Position numbers and translations under genes: made by a program. From an uncultured Schlesneria sp. (GTDB taxonomy: Bacteria > Planctomycetota > Planctomycetia > Planctomycetales > Planctomycetaceae), in the NCBI GenBank assembly GCA_903904835.1, contig CAIVEI010000051.1, positions 62,001-126,000 of the forward strand: a stretch of DNA of 64,000 bases, in the 5' to 3' direction. Positions 42,892 through 52,743 of this stretch are shown piece by piece. The number at the start of each line of letters is the position of its first letter. The first letter of the stretch is position 1. Under the pieces are notes generated by a model. That model searched no databases. It was not told the origin of the DNA and worked only from the letters and a program-made list of their open reading frames with translations.

Positions 42892-44007
42892 TTACGGCTT
42901 TGAAACGATGGTCTGAATCGGATCACGCTCTTTCTCACTTGCACTGACAATCAGATCTGGAAACTGTTCACCAAGTCGTTTTGCGAGGGTTTCCATCGAA
43001 AATCTTTCGGTGGCATAGTGACCTGGCAAGATCATTCCGAGACCGAGATCCGTAGCTTCAAGGCATGCATGAAAACGTGCTTCACCTGTCAGCAAAGCCT
43101 GGCAGCCACAGCGTTGCGCGTCCCGCAGAAATTCGGAAGCAGCGCCGCACGCAATGCCAAGCCGATAAATCACTTGCGATGGTTCTCCAACAAATTGGAC
43201 GTTTGAGAGGCGTAATCGATCGGAGATAATGTGGTTTAACTCGTTAAGCGTGATTGGCTTAGGAAGGATTCCGAATCTCCCGGTGCCTGCACCATTAGCC
43301 ACGGCTTTGACAGAAAAGACATCGACTGCGGGTTCTTCGTAAGGGTGAGCCATTCTTAACAGTGCAAGAGCTTGATCAAGTCGCTTTGACGGACAAACAA
43401 CTTCGACACGGACCTCGTCAACCTGCTCAAGCTGACCTGATTTGCCGACCGCGGGGTTTGTCAAATCGGACCCGAAGAAAGTTCCTGTGCCGTGCAGATT
43501 GAAGCTGCATTGTCGATAATTTCCGATCACTCCCGCGCCAGCGTCCCACAAGGCTTTGCGAACGACTTGCAGATGCGATTCCGGAACAAATGTGACCAGT
43601 TTGACTTGATCAGTGACCGCTCGCTGCCTCAAGGGTGCAATCTCTTTCAATTCAAGCAATTCAGCTAACTGCTGGTTGATACCTGTGGCTGAATTATCCC
43701 AGGCTGTGTGCGGACTGTAGACGGCAATTCCGCTGCGAAGCAGAGTCAGCAACATTCGCCCCTCAGCAGTGGCCGCGGTAATTTGCTTGATCGGCTTGAA
43801 CATCACTGGGTGATGCGCGACAACAAGTTGTGCTCCGAAATTTGCCGCCTCAGCCGCAACAACTGTTGTCAGCGTCAAGCAGGTTATCACTTTCTTTACT
43901 TCGGCGCTGTCGTCGCCGAGCAATAATCCAACGTTGTCCCAATCTTCTGCCAGATTTAAAGGAGCCAACATTTTCAAATGGTCGCAAACGTCTCGAACCG
44001 TTGTCAT
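42892..44007 (-). CDS. Nif3-like dinuclear metal centre protein (YqfO type)
   Basis: 371-residue Nif3/DUF34 family protein with the internal PII-like insert of the YqfO branch. Metal ligands are seen in AEDWDNVGLLLGD, LVVAHHPVMF (His pair near residue 65) and PHTAWDNS near residue 102; the C-terminal LPGHYATERFS supplies the last His/Glu. The insert spans about residues 130-235 (VTFVPESHLQVV through PYEEPAVDVF). The ATG at 44007 is favoured because AAAGGA lies 9 bases upstream; another ATG is at 44016. The family acts on an unsettled substrate, possibly as a cyclohydrolase. Confidence 0.93.
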   Translation of the reverse strand: MTTVRDVCDHLKMLAPLNLAEDWDNVGLLLGDDSAEVKKVITCLTLTTVVAAEAANFGAQLVVAHHPVMFKPIKQITAATAEGRMLLTLLRSGIAVYSPHTAWDNSATGINQQLAELLELKEIAPLRQRAVTDQVKLVTFVPESHLQVVRKALWDAGAGVIGNYRQCSFNLHGTGTFFGSDLTNPAVGKSGQLEQVDEVRVEVVCPSKRLDQALALLRMAHPYEEPAVDVFSVKAVANGAGTGRFGILPKPITLNELNHIISDRLRLSNVQFVGEPSQVIYRLGIACGAASEFLRDAQRCGCQALLTGEARFHACLEATDLGLGMILPGHYATERFSMETLAKRLGEQFPDLIVSASEKERDPIQTIVSKP

Positions 44008-44149
44008 GGAAATCATTCCTTTGGTTGGATAACACGCTGCCAATAAGGCAGATTCTCGGTTATACTTAGGCGAGCATCGGTGAACTGAAATCATCCGACT
44101 TTGGTGTTTTATTCGGTCGCTATATCACTTTGCTTTTGGAACATTGGTC

Positions 44150-45364
44150 ATGTCGAGTTGCGTGCTCGCCTATTCGGGCGGTCTGGATACGTCGGTCATT
44201 CTCGGTTGGTTACAGGACGAAGGATACGACGTTCACTGTGTCTACGTCGACCTCGGACAGCCGGGTGAGGACCGTGAGGCGGTTCTGAAGAAGGCTTATG
44301 CCTGCGGAGCCAAGTCGGCTCGAATTGTCGACGCCCAGGAAGAACTCTGTCGCGATTTTGCGTTTCCCGTTATGCAATGGCAGGCGAAATACGAAGGTGT
44401 GTACCTGCTTGGTACTTCGATCGCCCGACCGTTGATCTCGAAAATCTGCTTGCAGGTTGCGCGAGAAGTCGGAGCGGACGCCTACGCACACGGCGCGACA
44501 GGCAAAGGAAACGACCAGTGTCGATTCCAGCTTGCCGCCGAAGCCTTGGAGCCTGGAGTTAAGATCATCGCTCCCTGGCGAATTGAAAAGTACCGAGCAA
44601 AGTTCCCTGGCCGGACGGAAATGATCGCGTTTTGTCACGAAAAGGGAATCCCCGTTAAGGCTTCGGTTGCCAAGCCGTACAGTTCGGACGAAAACTGCTT
44701 GCATATCAGTTATGAAGCGGGAGTCCTCGAAGACCCCAAAGTCACCGGTGTCGACGTTCCTGATTATGGAATGACTGTCTCGCCGCAACAGGCGCCAGAC
44801 CAAAGCGAACAGGTCACCATCGGTTTTGAGCATGGTGTCCCCGTCACATTGAACGGCAAGGCGGCCAGCCCGCTGACAATGGTCTTAGAGCTGAACAAAA
44901 TCGGTGGACGAAACGGGATCGGTCGATTGGATATGATCGAAAACCGATTCGTCGGAATGAAAAGTCGTGGTGTTTACGAAGCGCCCGGTATGACGCTGCT
45001 GTACGAGGCTCATCGCTATGTTGAGCAACTGACACTTGACCGCGATCTGTTGCATCTGCGAGATCGCCTGTCGCCAGAGATTGCCGAGATGGTCTATTAC
45101 GGCTTCTGGTACACCGCGAAAATGGACGCACTGATGGCCTTCAACAAGCAGGCTCAAGCGGTCGTCACCGGCGAGATCGCATTACGTCTGTACAAAGGAA
45201 ATATCACGGTCTGCAGCCGGACCAGCCCCAACAGCCTGTACGACGACAAGATCGCCAGCATGGAAGCGGGTGGTTCATACAACCAGACCGATGCCGAAGG
45301 GTTTTTACGCCTGATGGGGCTGCCTGGCCGCGTTCAGGGCCGGGTCAGGCCGCGAGCGTATTAA
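44150..45364 (+). CDS. argG: Argininosuccinate synthase
   Basis: 404-residue enzyme that joins citrulline and aspartate with ATP in arginine synthesis. Marks are the PP-loop CVLAYSGGLDTSVI at the N-terminus, GATGKGNDQCRFQLA near residue 117, YSSDENCLHISYEAG near residue 180, and IGRLDMIENRFVGMKSRGVYE near residue 265. Length is standard. The ATG at 44150 is used; an in-frame TTG lies two codons upstream. Divergent from nif3; no other arg gene is adjacent. Confidence 0.97.
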   Translation: MSSCVLAYSGGLDTSVILGWLQDEGYDVHCVYVDLGQPGEDREAVLKKAYACGAKSARIVDAQEELCRDFAFPVMQWQAKYEGVYLLGTSIARPLISKICLQVAREVGADAYAHGATGKGNDQCRFQLAAEALEPGVKIIAPWRIEKYRAKFPGRTEMIAFCHEKGIPVKASVAKPYSSDENCLHISYEAGVLEDPKVTGVDVPDYGMTVSPQQAPDQSEQVTIGFEHGVPVTLNGKAASPLTMVLELNKIGGRNGIGRLDMIENRFVGMKSRGVYEAPGMTLLYEAHRYVEQLTLDRDLLHLRDRLSPEIAEMVYYGFWYTAKMDALMAFNKQAQAVVTGEIALRLYKGNITVCSRTSPNSLYDDKIASMEAGGSYNQTDAEGFLRLMGLPGRVQGRVRPRAY

Positions 45365-45496
45365 CCATCGGAAATTTGTCCGATCGCGATAAGCGGCAGA
45401 TAATGAATGAAGTGCCACTAAGGAGATCACCGTTTGATTCGCTCTGCAGATTGAGACGAACAGGTAAAAGGCGTAGCCACGGAAAGGCTCGAAGTC

Positions 45497-46456
45497 ATGA
45501 AAAGGGCATTAATTCTATTTAAACGATTTTTGCCCTCGGCTATTCCACTTGTCTTGGTTGCAACGTTGGCCGTCGTTTTCGAATTGCAGAATTACTCGAC
45601 CGTCACTCGCAAAGATGATTTCCTGCTGATCACGGATGATCAATTGTCCGTGCAGCACAAGACTTACACTTCTGGTGATCCTGAACGAAAAAAATTCATT
45701 GGTCCAGAATTCTCTATTCCTGTGGCAAAGAAAACCGTTCTGATTCGGCGAGCTGGCCTGAATTTTTTCGACCGTGGCCATAACATGTCGTTCGAAGCCG
45801 AACTGCCTGAATTCTTGATTGATTCGCCGTTCTTGAAAAAGCTGAGTCAACAGCTTAGTGCTGACTACAGGCAACGTGCAGTCGACTTCACCACCGTCGA
45901 TTGGTCCTTAGTTCTGAATGGTTTTCGCGAGCCAGGGTACTCGTTGAGAAATTGGGAAGGGTCGATCAGTGTCGACTTCGCTTATGTGACGCCAAAAGCA
46001 GTCAGTCTGGTCCAATTTTATTGGGAATACACCGGCGGGGCACACGGAAATGGCGGGCTTGACGGCCAGTGTTTTGTCGATGATCAGGGATCGGTTCGCC
46101 GATTGACGCTCGAAGACTTGTTCGAACGGAACAGTGACTGGGAAAAGCGATTGGTTGACTATTGTGTGAGCGATCTTCGGTGCCAGGAAGCATCATTAAT
46201 TACAGATGCATTGGTACAGAACCCTGAATCAGCAACGATTTCGCCTGACAGTTTTTGTGATTTGAAACAATTCTCGATCGATGATTTGACCTCTTTCACT
46301 CTGTCACCGGCTGGGCTGAGGTTTTACTTCTCGCCCTATCATGTAGGCAGTTATGCAGACGGAGTCTTCACCGTTGGAGTGCCATACTACGTCATTCGAG
46401 ACTGTATTCCAGAAAATAGCCCCGCGCGATTATTCATGAACACGAACTCGCGTTGA
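45497..46456 (+). CDS. Membrane-anchored DUF3298/DUF4163 protein (RsiV-like)
   Basis: 319-residue protein with an N-terminal signal-anchor (about residues 10-28). The extracytoplasmic domain resembles DUF4163/DUF3298 as found in RsiV and PdaC-type proteins. Marks are FYWEYTGGAHGNGG near residue 178, LTLEDLFERNSDW, and FYFSPYHVGSYADGVFTVGVPY near residue 278. In RsiV this domain binds lysozyme and controls a sigma factor. Here no anti-sigma region is present, so only the fold is claimed. The gene converges with the one at 46477. Confidence 0.85.
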   Translation: MKRALILFKRFLPSAIPLVLVATLAVVFELQNYSTVTRKDDFLLITDDQLSVQHKTYTSGDPERKKFIGPEFSIPVAKKTVLIRRAGLNFFDRGHNMSFEAELPEFLIDSPFLKKLSQQLSADYRQRAVDFTTVDWSLVLNGFREPGYSLRNWEGSISVDFAYVTPKAVSLVQFYWEYTGGAHGNGGLDGQCFVDDQGSVRRLTLEDLFERNSDWEKRLVDYCVSDLRCQEASLITDALVQNPESATISPDSFCDLKQFSIDDLTSFTLSPAGLRFYFSPYHVGSYADGVFTVGVPYYVIRDCIPENSPARLFMNTNSR

Positions 46457-46476
46457 GGCACGAAGCAAGCATTCGA

Positions 46477-47103
46477 TCACTTGATGGAATTCAGAAAATC
46501 GTCGATTTCCTGCTCGGTGAAAAATCCTTCTTCGCATTGAAGGATCAACACCGAGTCATCCAGTTTTCCGCGAAATTTTCCGGTGACTTGTCGATACTTC
46601 GTAGTCGACGCACGGTCTTCACCAAGTCCGATATCAAATTGGGATGGAACTCCACGAATTACGAGAGTACGTGTTACGTGCTCATTCAGGTCAATCATCT
46701 TCAACTCTGGCGAGATCTTTTCCATGAAGTCCTGCAGTTGGGACTGTTGTTGAGAATACGGAAACGTCTTTAAATGCATTTGCCCGACGATCAGGATTCC
46801 GCGACCTTCGCGATGAACAAATCTCGCAATGTCAATTCGCATCACCATGTTATCCATCGTGACGCCCGATTTTCCCTCGAAGGTTTCGGGAATCTTCCAA
46901 TCAGTGATCATTGAGGCTGCCGCCTCGGCACCTTCAGTGGTATCAGTGACTTGAGGTCGGAGCAGAAAAAACGAGATAAAACAACAGCCTGCACAGACGA
47001 AAAAAAGGCCGCAAAAAACGATTGCGCCGATCGAAATAAGACGCTCAAATCCACGATAACGCGTTGGCGGAGGCGTTTCGATCGGTAATTCGAATTTTGG
47101 CAT
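46477..47103 (-). CDS. Hypothetical membrane-anchored protein
   Basis: 208-residue protein, not recognised. A polar Pro-rich start is followed by one strongly hydrophobic helix (about residues 25-48, with paired Cys) and a ~150-residue soluble domain. That domain has alternating beta-like segments (RGILIVGQMHLKT, TRTLVIRGVPSQFD, DDSVLILQCEEGFF) and a helical end TEQEIDDFLNSIK. The ATG at 47103 is preferred; 18 codons upstream are basic and unstructured. Likely anchored in the cytoplasmic membrane with the domain outside. Confidence 0.75.
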   Translation of the reverse strand: MPKFELPIETPPPTRYRGFERLISIGAIVFCGLFFVCAGCCFISFFLLRPQVTDTTEGAEAAASMITDWKIPETFEGKSGVTMDNMVMRIDIARFVHREGRGILIVGQMHLKTFPYSQQQSQLQDFMEKISPELKMIDLNEHVTRTLVIRGVPSQFDIGLGEDRASTTKYRQVTGKFRGKLDDSVLILQCEEGFFTEQEIDDFLNSIK

Positions 47104-47392
47104 CGAGTTCTTTCGGATCACTCGAACGGTCGGCTTGGTGTCTCGGCTAAACCACAAGTTAACAACTCAACGGTTTTGATTCACGCGACTTCCGCCTGAC
47201 AATATTGAAGAATCCGCGCAATCTCAAAGTGGTGCAGAAAATAGAGCGAAACGTCTTGTTCCGAACCGACTGTCGGTTGAATGACATTGACCGACTTGGA
47301 ATCGACGACATATTCTTCTCGCGGACTGAACTGAAGAGTTCAGTGCCGACTTGGCGAATCGGATGCGCCAGTCAAATTTCAGGGAGGATCGA

Positions 47393-48613
47393 ATGTCAGT
47401 CGATGTACAATTGTTTTCAGGTTACCGTCAGTCCAGCTGGTGGTCTTGGCTCGCGTTGACTGGTGTCGTCACCTTTGCGGTTCTGATGTCGATCATTGTG
47501 GGGCAAGAACGGTCTGTGACGCCTGCCTATCAGTCCGCAGTAGTCCATTGGTTTGCCGGCGAACCACTGTACAGCATGGAAGGTCACGGGTTTCTGTACC
47601 TTCCTCAGGCCGCTTTGACGTTTGCGCCATGGGCCGTGTTGCCTCATACGGCAAGCGAACTTGTCTGGCGCTGGTGCATGATCGGCGTGTTTGCGGCGAG
47701 TTGCATCAGGTTGACGCGGCTCTTGGGCGGCGATGATCGCTGGTTTTTCGCGATTTCGGTATCGTCCGTCGTACTGGCATGGGGATGTGCAAGAAATGGT
47801 CAGTCGACGCTGCTGATTACGGGACTTATGATTCTGGCTGCCGCAGACCTCAGCGAAGCCCGATGGTGGAGAGCAACGATCCTTCTTTCACTCGCCTTCG
47901 CGTTCAAGCCATTGGTAATTGTCATGATTCTGCTTGTTGCCGTGGTCTATCAGCGAATGTCATGGCGACTGGCGATCGGACTGTTGTTTGTCGCACTTGT
48001 TCCCTTTATGACGCAGCGACCTGACTATGTGATTTCGCAATATCGTGCTTGTGTCCAGAATCTTGAAATCACGTTCGAAGTCGGTGAAACCGGACTTTGG
48101 GCTCAATTCTTTGGTATGTTACAAGTCGTGGGAATCGAATTTCCTTCAGGTGTGCGAACTGCGATTCGATTGTTGGCTGCGGTGACAACCTTGTTCGCCT
48201 GTTGGAAGGCCTCACGGACTCTGTCACCAGAACGCAGCGCCTTCTATCTGTTCTCATTCGCGAGCTGTTATCTGATGTTGTTTAACTCGCGAACTGAAGG
48301 AAACACGTACACAATGATCGGACCAGTTTATGGTGCGTTATTGGCAGAGGCCGCATTTCGGTTGAAGAACCGGACATCCACGGCGTGGATGATCGCAGCC
48401 GTGGTCCTGACTGTGGCAAATTACGAATTGGCCGTATTGGTGACACCAAGGCCCAAAGCAATCTGGATTTCACCGCTGGTTTGCGTCGGAGTCACCGGGT
48501 ATCTGATTCACCGATTAGTTCAAGACATAAGGACGGCTGATTTAGAAAACCGCAAGTCAGGCGATGAGAATGTTCCACAATTTTCAGAAATGCGACGAAC
48601 CACTGCTGCTTGA
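47393..48613 (+). CDS. GT87-type polyprenyl-phosphate-sugar mannosyltransferase-like membrane protein
   Basis: 406-residue polytopic protein with about nine to ten helices, similar to the DUF2029/GT87 family of GT-C glycosyltransferases. Typical points are FAGEPLYSMEGHGFLYLPQAALTF near residue 45 and the NGQSTLLITGLMILAA segment near residue 127 (the GT87 R-N-G-Q-x motif). Then come FAFKPLVIVMILL and, near the end, LFNSRTEGNTYTMIGPVYG. AGGGAGG lies 5 bases before the ATG at 47393 and decides the start. It would transfer a sugar from a lipid carrier outside the membrane. Confidence 0.85.
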   Translation: MSVDVQLFSGYRQSSWWSWLALTGVVTFAVLMSIIVGQERSVTPAYQSAVVHWFAGEPLYSMEGHGFLYLPQAALTFAPWAVLPHTASELVWRWCMIGVFAASCIRLTRLLGGDDRWFFAISVSSVVLAWGCARNGQSTLLITGLMILAAADLSEARWWRATILLSLAFAFKPLVIVMILLVAVVYQRMSWRLAIGLLFVALVPFMTQRPDYVISQYRACVQNLEITFEVGETGLWAQFFGMLQVVGIEFPSGVRTAIRLLAAVTTLFACWKASRTLSPERSAFYLFSFASCYLMLFNSRTEGNTYTMIGPVYGALLAEAAFRLKNRTSTAWMIAAVVLTVANYELAVLVTPRPKAIWISPLVCVGVTGYLIHRLVQDIRTADLENRKSGDENVPQFSEMRRTTAA

Positions 48614-48686
48614 AAAAAAGTCGGCGGTGGAGCGAGGATTTGTAATCCGCAGATCGAACCCGTTTCAGGCACTCCGTATCTGACGC

Positions 48687-48896
48687 TTAACAAGCGGCAT
48701 TGGAGGAATCCCACCAGCCGATGATCAGCCAAAGCACTATGCAAAACAGGGCCAACACCGAAGCATAAATGTGGCTGACAGGAAGCCCGGAAGGAAGGGA
48801 AGCAACATGCCAACAATCAAGATTACCGCGATCGAATATGAGATCCTCGAATCGAAAAGCGGTCCCTGGGTGTTGAGCAACGGCCCCCAGAAACAA
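48687..48896 (-). CDS. Possible small membrane protein after ddl
   Basis: A 69-residue frame with one hydrophobic helix near its C-terminus (VSHIYASVLALFCIVLWLIIG). It begins 14 bases after the ddl stop but has only a TTG start and a first half with no features. It may be a real small gene of the ddl operon or chance. The rest of 48614-48910 is empty. Confidence 0.25.
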   Translation of the reverse strand: MFLGAVAQHPGTAFRFEDLIFDRGNLDCWHVASLPSGLPVSHIYASVLALFCIVLWLIIGWWDSSNAAC

Positions 48897-48910
48897 TCAA
48901 CACTCTTCAG

Positions 48911-49942
48911 CTACTGACTTTGATCGCCACTTACTGAATCTCGAAAAAATCGGTCACGTTTCGTGCCGAAAGCATGTGGACGGAGTAAGTGACTGTGGCG
49001 TCCACCGGAGATCGGCTTCTCGTAACTTGCTCTAACAATCCGGTCGCACAATGTGACGAAATCGGTTCCCTGCCGTGCTGCGGCTTTTGGGAGCAGGCTG
49101 TGATCCGTGAAGCCGGGAACGGTGTTGATCTCAAGAACCCAAGGCTGATTCTGAGCATCAAGTCTGAGGTCAACACGAGCCAGTCCGCTTGTCCCCAGTG
49201 CCGAACAAGCATTTTGAGCAACAAGTTCCATGTGCGAGATGACATCAGGCGGAACATCCGCATCAAAGACGTAGCGAGTTTCGTCGTCTTCGTACTTTGC
49301 CTGCCAATCGAAAAACTCTCGATCCGTTTCAATTTTAATGGCAGGTAACGTCTGCAAGTCGATCAGCCCAACAGTCCATTCCGTCCCTTCGATCATTGTT
49401 TCGACGACACCGAATACATCGTATTGGAAACAAAGTTTCAACGCGTTTGGAAGTTGATCCGGGGTCCGAACCATACTCACTCCAAGGCTTGATCCCTGTG
49501 TATCAGGCTTGACGACGAGCGGATAACCAATTTCATCTGCTTTTCTTGAGATGTTTTGCAGGTCATCACTGTAATGGATTAACGAATACCTCGGGCTAGG
49601 GACTCCAAACTGTTCGAAGCGTTCCTTCGCAGCTGATTTGCTGAACGCAAGTCGCGAGGCAAGCGCGCTGCTTCCCGTATAAGGTACGCCAGCTTCGTCG
49701 AGTAGCTGCTGAACCTGTCCGTCTTCTCCGAATCGACCGTGCAATGCGACAAACGCAACGTCGAATTGAGACCAATCGATTCCTGACAATTCCACAATTG
49801 CCGGATCGAGATGCAGGACACGATGTCTGGCCTGGGCGAGTGCCTCAGCCACGGCCATCCCACTTTTCAAGCTGACGGAACGTTCGTCCGAATCTCCCCC
49901 AGCAAGAACGGCAACGCGCAACGACAATCTATCTTCTACCAT
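48911..49942 (-). CDS. ddl: D-alanine--D-alanine ligase
   Basis: 343-residue ATP-grasp enzyme that makes the D-Ala-D-Ala dipeptide for peptidoglycan. Marks are RVAVLAGGDSDERSVSLKSG at the N-terminus, VALHGRFGEDGQVQQLLD near residue 65, PYTGSSALASRLAFSK, LVVKPDTQGSSLGVS, and the metal end VLEINTVPGFTDHSLLPKAA. It follows murB on the same strand with a 230-base gap that contains a small GCGCGAA hairpin. A cell-wall role supports the presence of peptidoglycan in this organism. Confidence 0.95.
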   Translation of the reverse strand: MVEDRLSLRVAVLAGGDSDERSVSLKSGMAVAEALAQARHRVLHLDPAIVELSGIDWSQFDVAFVALHGRFGEDGQVQQLLDEAGVPYTGSSALASRLAFSKSAAKERFEQFGVPSPRYSLIHYSDDLQNISRKADEIGYPLVVKPDTQGSSLGVSMVRTPDQLPNALKLCFQYDVFGVVETMIEGTEWTVGLIDLQTLPAIKIETDREFFDWQAKYEDDETRYVFDADVPPDVISHMELVAQNACSALGTSGLARVDLRLDAQNQPWVLEINTVPGFTDHSLLPKAAARQGTDFVTLCDRIVRASYEKPISGGRHSHLLRPHAFGTKRDRFFRDSVSGDQSQ

Positions 49943-50172
49943 AATTCGCTTCCTTGCGTTTAATAGTGAGTGTCGCTTGACGGGTTATGAAGCGCGAATC
50001 CTTCGCGCGTTGTGAGAAACGTCTTGGCTTTAGAAGTCAAAACTCTCTCATTGCGATGAATCGATATCTCGTATCCTGAACAATGTCCCGCCCACACATT
50101 CTGCAAACAAAAATGGCCCCAACGCACAAGCGAAAAACCTATTCTAAACCCATCTCTCGACGCGCGTAAAAA

Positions 50173-51051
50173 CTACCAGAATTTGATTTCGGGCTCTAGG
50201 TGGACTCCGAATTGTTCGGAGATCTTGGAGCGGGTCAGATCGATCAGCCTCATGACGTCGCTGGATTTGGCACCAGGATGCGTGACGATGAAATTGGCGT
50301 GCCGGTCGCTGATTTCGGCACCACCCACGCGAGTTCCCTTCAGCCCGGCTTGTTCGATCAGTAATCCCGCTCGTTGACCACGCGGATTTTTGAAGACACA
50401 ACCTGCGGATTGTGAGCTGAGCGGTTGCACGGATTTTTTGGCGATCCAATTCATTTTTAGCATCTGAGCGATTGCTTCGGGATCATCCCGTCGAAGTTCG
50501 AATTCTGCTTCGATCATGATCAATTCATTCAGATTACTTTGGCGGTAATCGAATGTGAGTTCGTCTTTACCTCGCACAACTCGTTCGCCCAGTGACGTCA
50601 GTCCGGTCACACTGGAAACGAGTTGTGAAATTTCTCCCAGTCGACCACCGCTGTTCCCGCAGAGGGCGCCGCCGATTGTTCCAGGAATTCCAGCCAGATT
50701 TTCGAACCCAGCCAGTCCAACTCGGACCGTTTCAGAAATCACATGAGATAATAAGGCACCGGCACCGGCTCGCGCCCGATTTCCGTCGATTTCGACCTTC
50801 CCAAACACCGGTGCCGTCAAGCGAATGACGACGCCACTGACACCTTCGTCTTTGACGAGTAAATTGGAACCGCCCCCCAAAATATGGATCGGAAGCTGCT
50901 CGTCATGACAGACAGCGACCAGTCCGGTCAGTTCTTCGACCGAGCGCGGAGTTGCCAGGTACTGAGCTGGCCCTCCCAGCCGCAACCAGGTGTAGGGAGC
51001 CATTGGCTCGTCTCGTTGAAGAATCTCATTGAATGCGTCGAGTGAACTCAT
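50173..51051 (-). CDS. murB: UDP-N-acetylenolpyruvoylglucosamine reductase
   Basis: 292-residue FAD enzyme of peptidoglycan precursor synthesis. The FAD domain has YTWLRLGGPAQYLATPRS and HILGGGSNLLVKDEGVSGVVIRL, then LAGIPGTIGGALCGNSGGRLGEIS. The proton-donor position is Cys in QSAGCVFKNPRG, where E. coli has Ser; this variant is common in other phyla. The C-terminal Glu is in LEPEIKF. It is type II (no extra loop domain). The gene overlaps the end of murC by 26 bases. Confidence 0.95.
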   Translation of the reverse strand: MSSLDAFNEILQRDEPMAPYTWLRLGGPAQYLATPRSVEELTGLVAVCHDEQLPIHILGGGSNLLVKDEGVSGVVIRLTAPVFGKVEIDGNRARAGAGALLSHVISETVRVGLAGFENLAGIPGTIGGALCGNSGGRLGEISQLVSSVTGLTSLGERVVRGKDELTFDYRQSNLNELIMIEAEFELRRDDPEAIAQMLKMNWIAKKSVQPLSSQSAGCVFKNPRGQRAGLLIEQAGLKGTRVGGAEISDRHANFIVTHPGAKSSDVMRLIDLTRSKISEQFGVHLEPEIKFW

Positions 51052-52414
51052 GATATATCCGGTCGATGTCGCCAGCCCCCATGGTCACAATGACGTCTCC
51101 GGGGCGCATTGCATCCTCTAATGTGTCCACGATCTGGTCAAGCGACGAAAAAAACTGGGCAGGAATACCTTGTGATGAGATTCGATCCGCCAGTTCACGC
51201 GAAACCACTGCTGGTTCATCAGTCACCGACTCGCGCGCGGCGAAGACCGGTGCCAATAAAACCTCATCGGCATGAACGAAGCTCGATGCGAAATCTGTCA
51301 TTAACTCCAAAGTCCGGCGGATTTGATGCGGCTGGAAAACGCATCGGATTCGACGTGTCCCCATGACTTGTCGCAAGGTTTTTAATGTAATCCTCACTGC
51401 CGTAGGATGATGTGCGTAGTCGTCGATGAACGTCACGCCGTTTAATTCGCCTGCGAATTCGAAACGACGGCGAATCCCGTGGAAATTGGAAAGGCTATGA
51501 CGAATGGACTCGGGTGAGATACCGATTTCAGCACACAAGGCCGCAGCCGCAAGTCCATTCCAGACATTGTGTTGACCATGAATCGCCAAGTCGATTTCAA
51601 CGACAGTCTTTCCTTGATGTTCGAGCCAAAATCGAGTTCCGTTTTTCGTTTGTTGCAGGTTGCCGGCCTGCCAATCGGCAACAGGAGACATACCAAACGA
51701 TACTCGCTTAGCGTTTGTTTGAGCCTTAACCGACACTTCTCGGGAAATAGCACAGTCGGAATTGATTAACAGCACGCCGTCGGAAGCGGTCCTGCTGGCA
51801 AAGTGACAAAACGCTGTTTGAAGTGATTCAACGTCGGCATAGCAGTCAAAATGGTCTGGTTCTACCGTTAAAATGGCCGAGTATTTTGGGCTCAGGTCAA
51901 GAAAGCTCTGCTGAAATTCGCAACTTTCGGCGACAAATAAATCCCCGGCTTCGCTCCATCCGCTTCGCCCTCCATCGCACAATTCTGCTCCCATGACCAC
52001 GGACGATAATCGACCGCATTCCGCTAAAATGGTCGCAACCATCGCGGTCGTCGTGCTTTTTCCGTGAGTCCCGGCAACGCAGACGCCAGTTGATTGCTTC
52101 ATCAACTGCCCTACAGCTTGGCTGTAGGATTGTTGTGGCAATGAGCGGCGTAGTGCCAATTTTCGTTCCACGTTTTCTGCCGGTATTGCGGGGCTGTAAA
52201 TCAGATGTTGAGTTGCATCAGAAACGTTGGCTTCAGAATGGCCTTGATGGAAAATAAGTCCGCGCTCAATCAGTCCCTTGATTGAAGCGTTCGGAGACAT
52301 CAAATCAGAGCCCGATAACGAGCATCCGTGGTCCAAGAGGACTTCAGCCAAGGCTCGCATCCCTGACCCGCAGACTCCGACAAGATGCACCGACCGGTAA
52401 TTATTGGTATCCAT
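51026..52414 (-). CDS. murC: UDP-N-acetylmuramate--L-alanine ligase
   Basis: 462-residue Mur ligase adding the first amino acid to UDP-MurNAc. The N-terminal UDP domain begins SVHLVGVCGSGMRALAEVLLDHG; the ATP loop is GVCVAGTHGKSTTTAM near residue 100. LTVEPDHFDCYAD and GVTFIDDYAHHPTAVRITL mark the central and C-terminal parts. The start is taken at ATG 52414; a TTG ten codons upstream is also in frame. It leads the murC-murB-ddl row. Other dcw genes, including ftsQAZ, are not present here. Confidence 0.95.
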   Translation of the reverse strand: MDTNNYRSVHLVGVCGSGMRALAEVLLDHGCSLSGSDLMSPNASIKGLIERGLIFHQGHSEANVSDATQHLIYSPAIPAENVERKLALRRSLPQQSYSQAVGQLMKQSTGVCVAGTHGKSTTTAMVATILAECGRLSSVVMGAELCDGGRSGWSEAGDLFVAESCEFQQSFLDLSPKYSAILTVEPDHFDCYADVESLQTAFCHFASRTASDGVLLINSDCAISREVSVKAQTNAKRVSFGMSPVADWQAGNLQQTKNGTRFWLEHQGKTVVEIDLAIHGQHNVWNGLAAAALCAEIGISPESIRHSLSNFHGIRRRFEFAGELNGVTFIDDYAHHPTAVRITLKTLRQVMGTRRIRCVFQPHQIRRTLELMTDFASSFVHADEVLLAPVFAARESVTDEPAVVSRELADRISSQGIPAQFFSSLDQIVDTLEDAMRPGDVIVTMGAGDIDRIYHEFTRRIQ

Positions 52415-52743
52415 TGATCGATTGGTTTCTTTTTCGATTTTCAAATTCGCCTGGTCGAGAAATCCTGTCCTCTATCCTAACGGTTTGAGTTCACGGTCAA
52501 TCCGGATCTCATCACATTTTCGTAAGCGTATTCCAGAAAAGAACTTGTCTCAATGACAATCGCCGTATTGGTTGATCCGACTGGATTTGTTGGATACACT
52601 AACTCCGTTGGGGAAGAGTCTTTTACATTCGACAATAGCCCTTGGATTGAAAAGACCTTCCGCTGATTCGTGGTCGACTGACCACAAATCCAGACCCATT
52701 CCTTCGTAATACACGCTCCATTCCATCGTTTGGAATCTTCGTA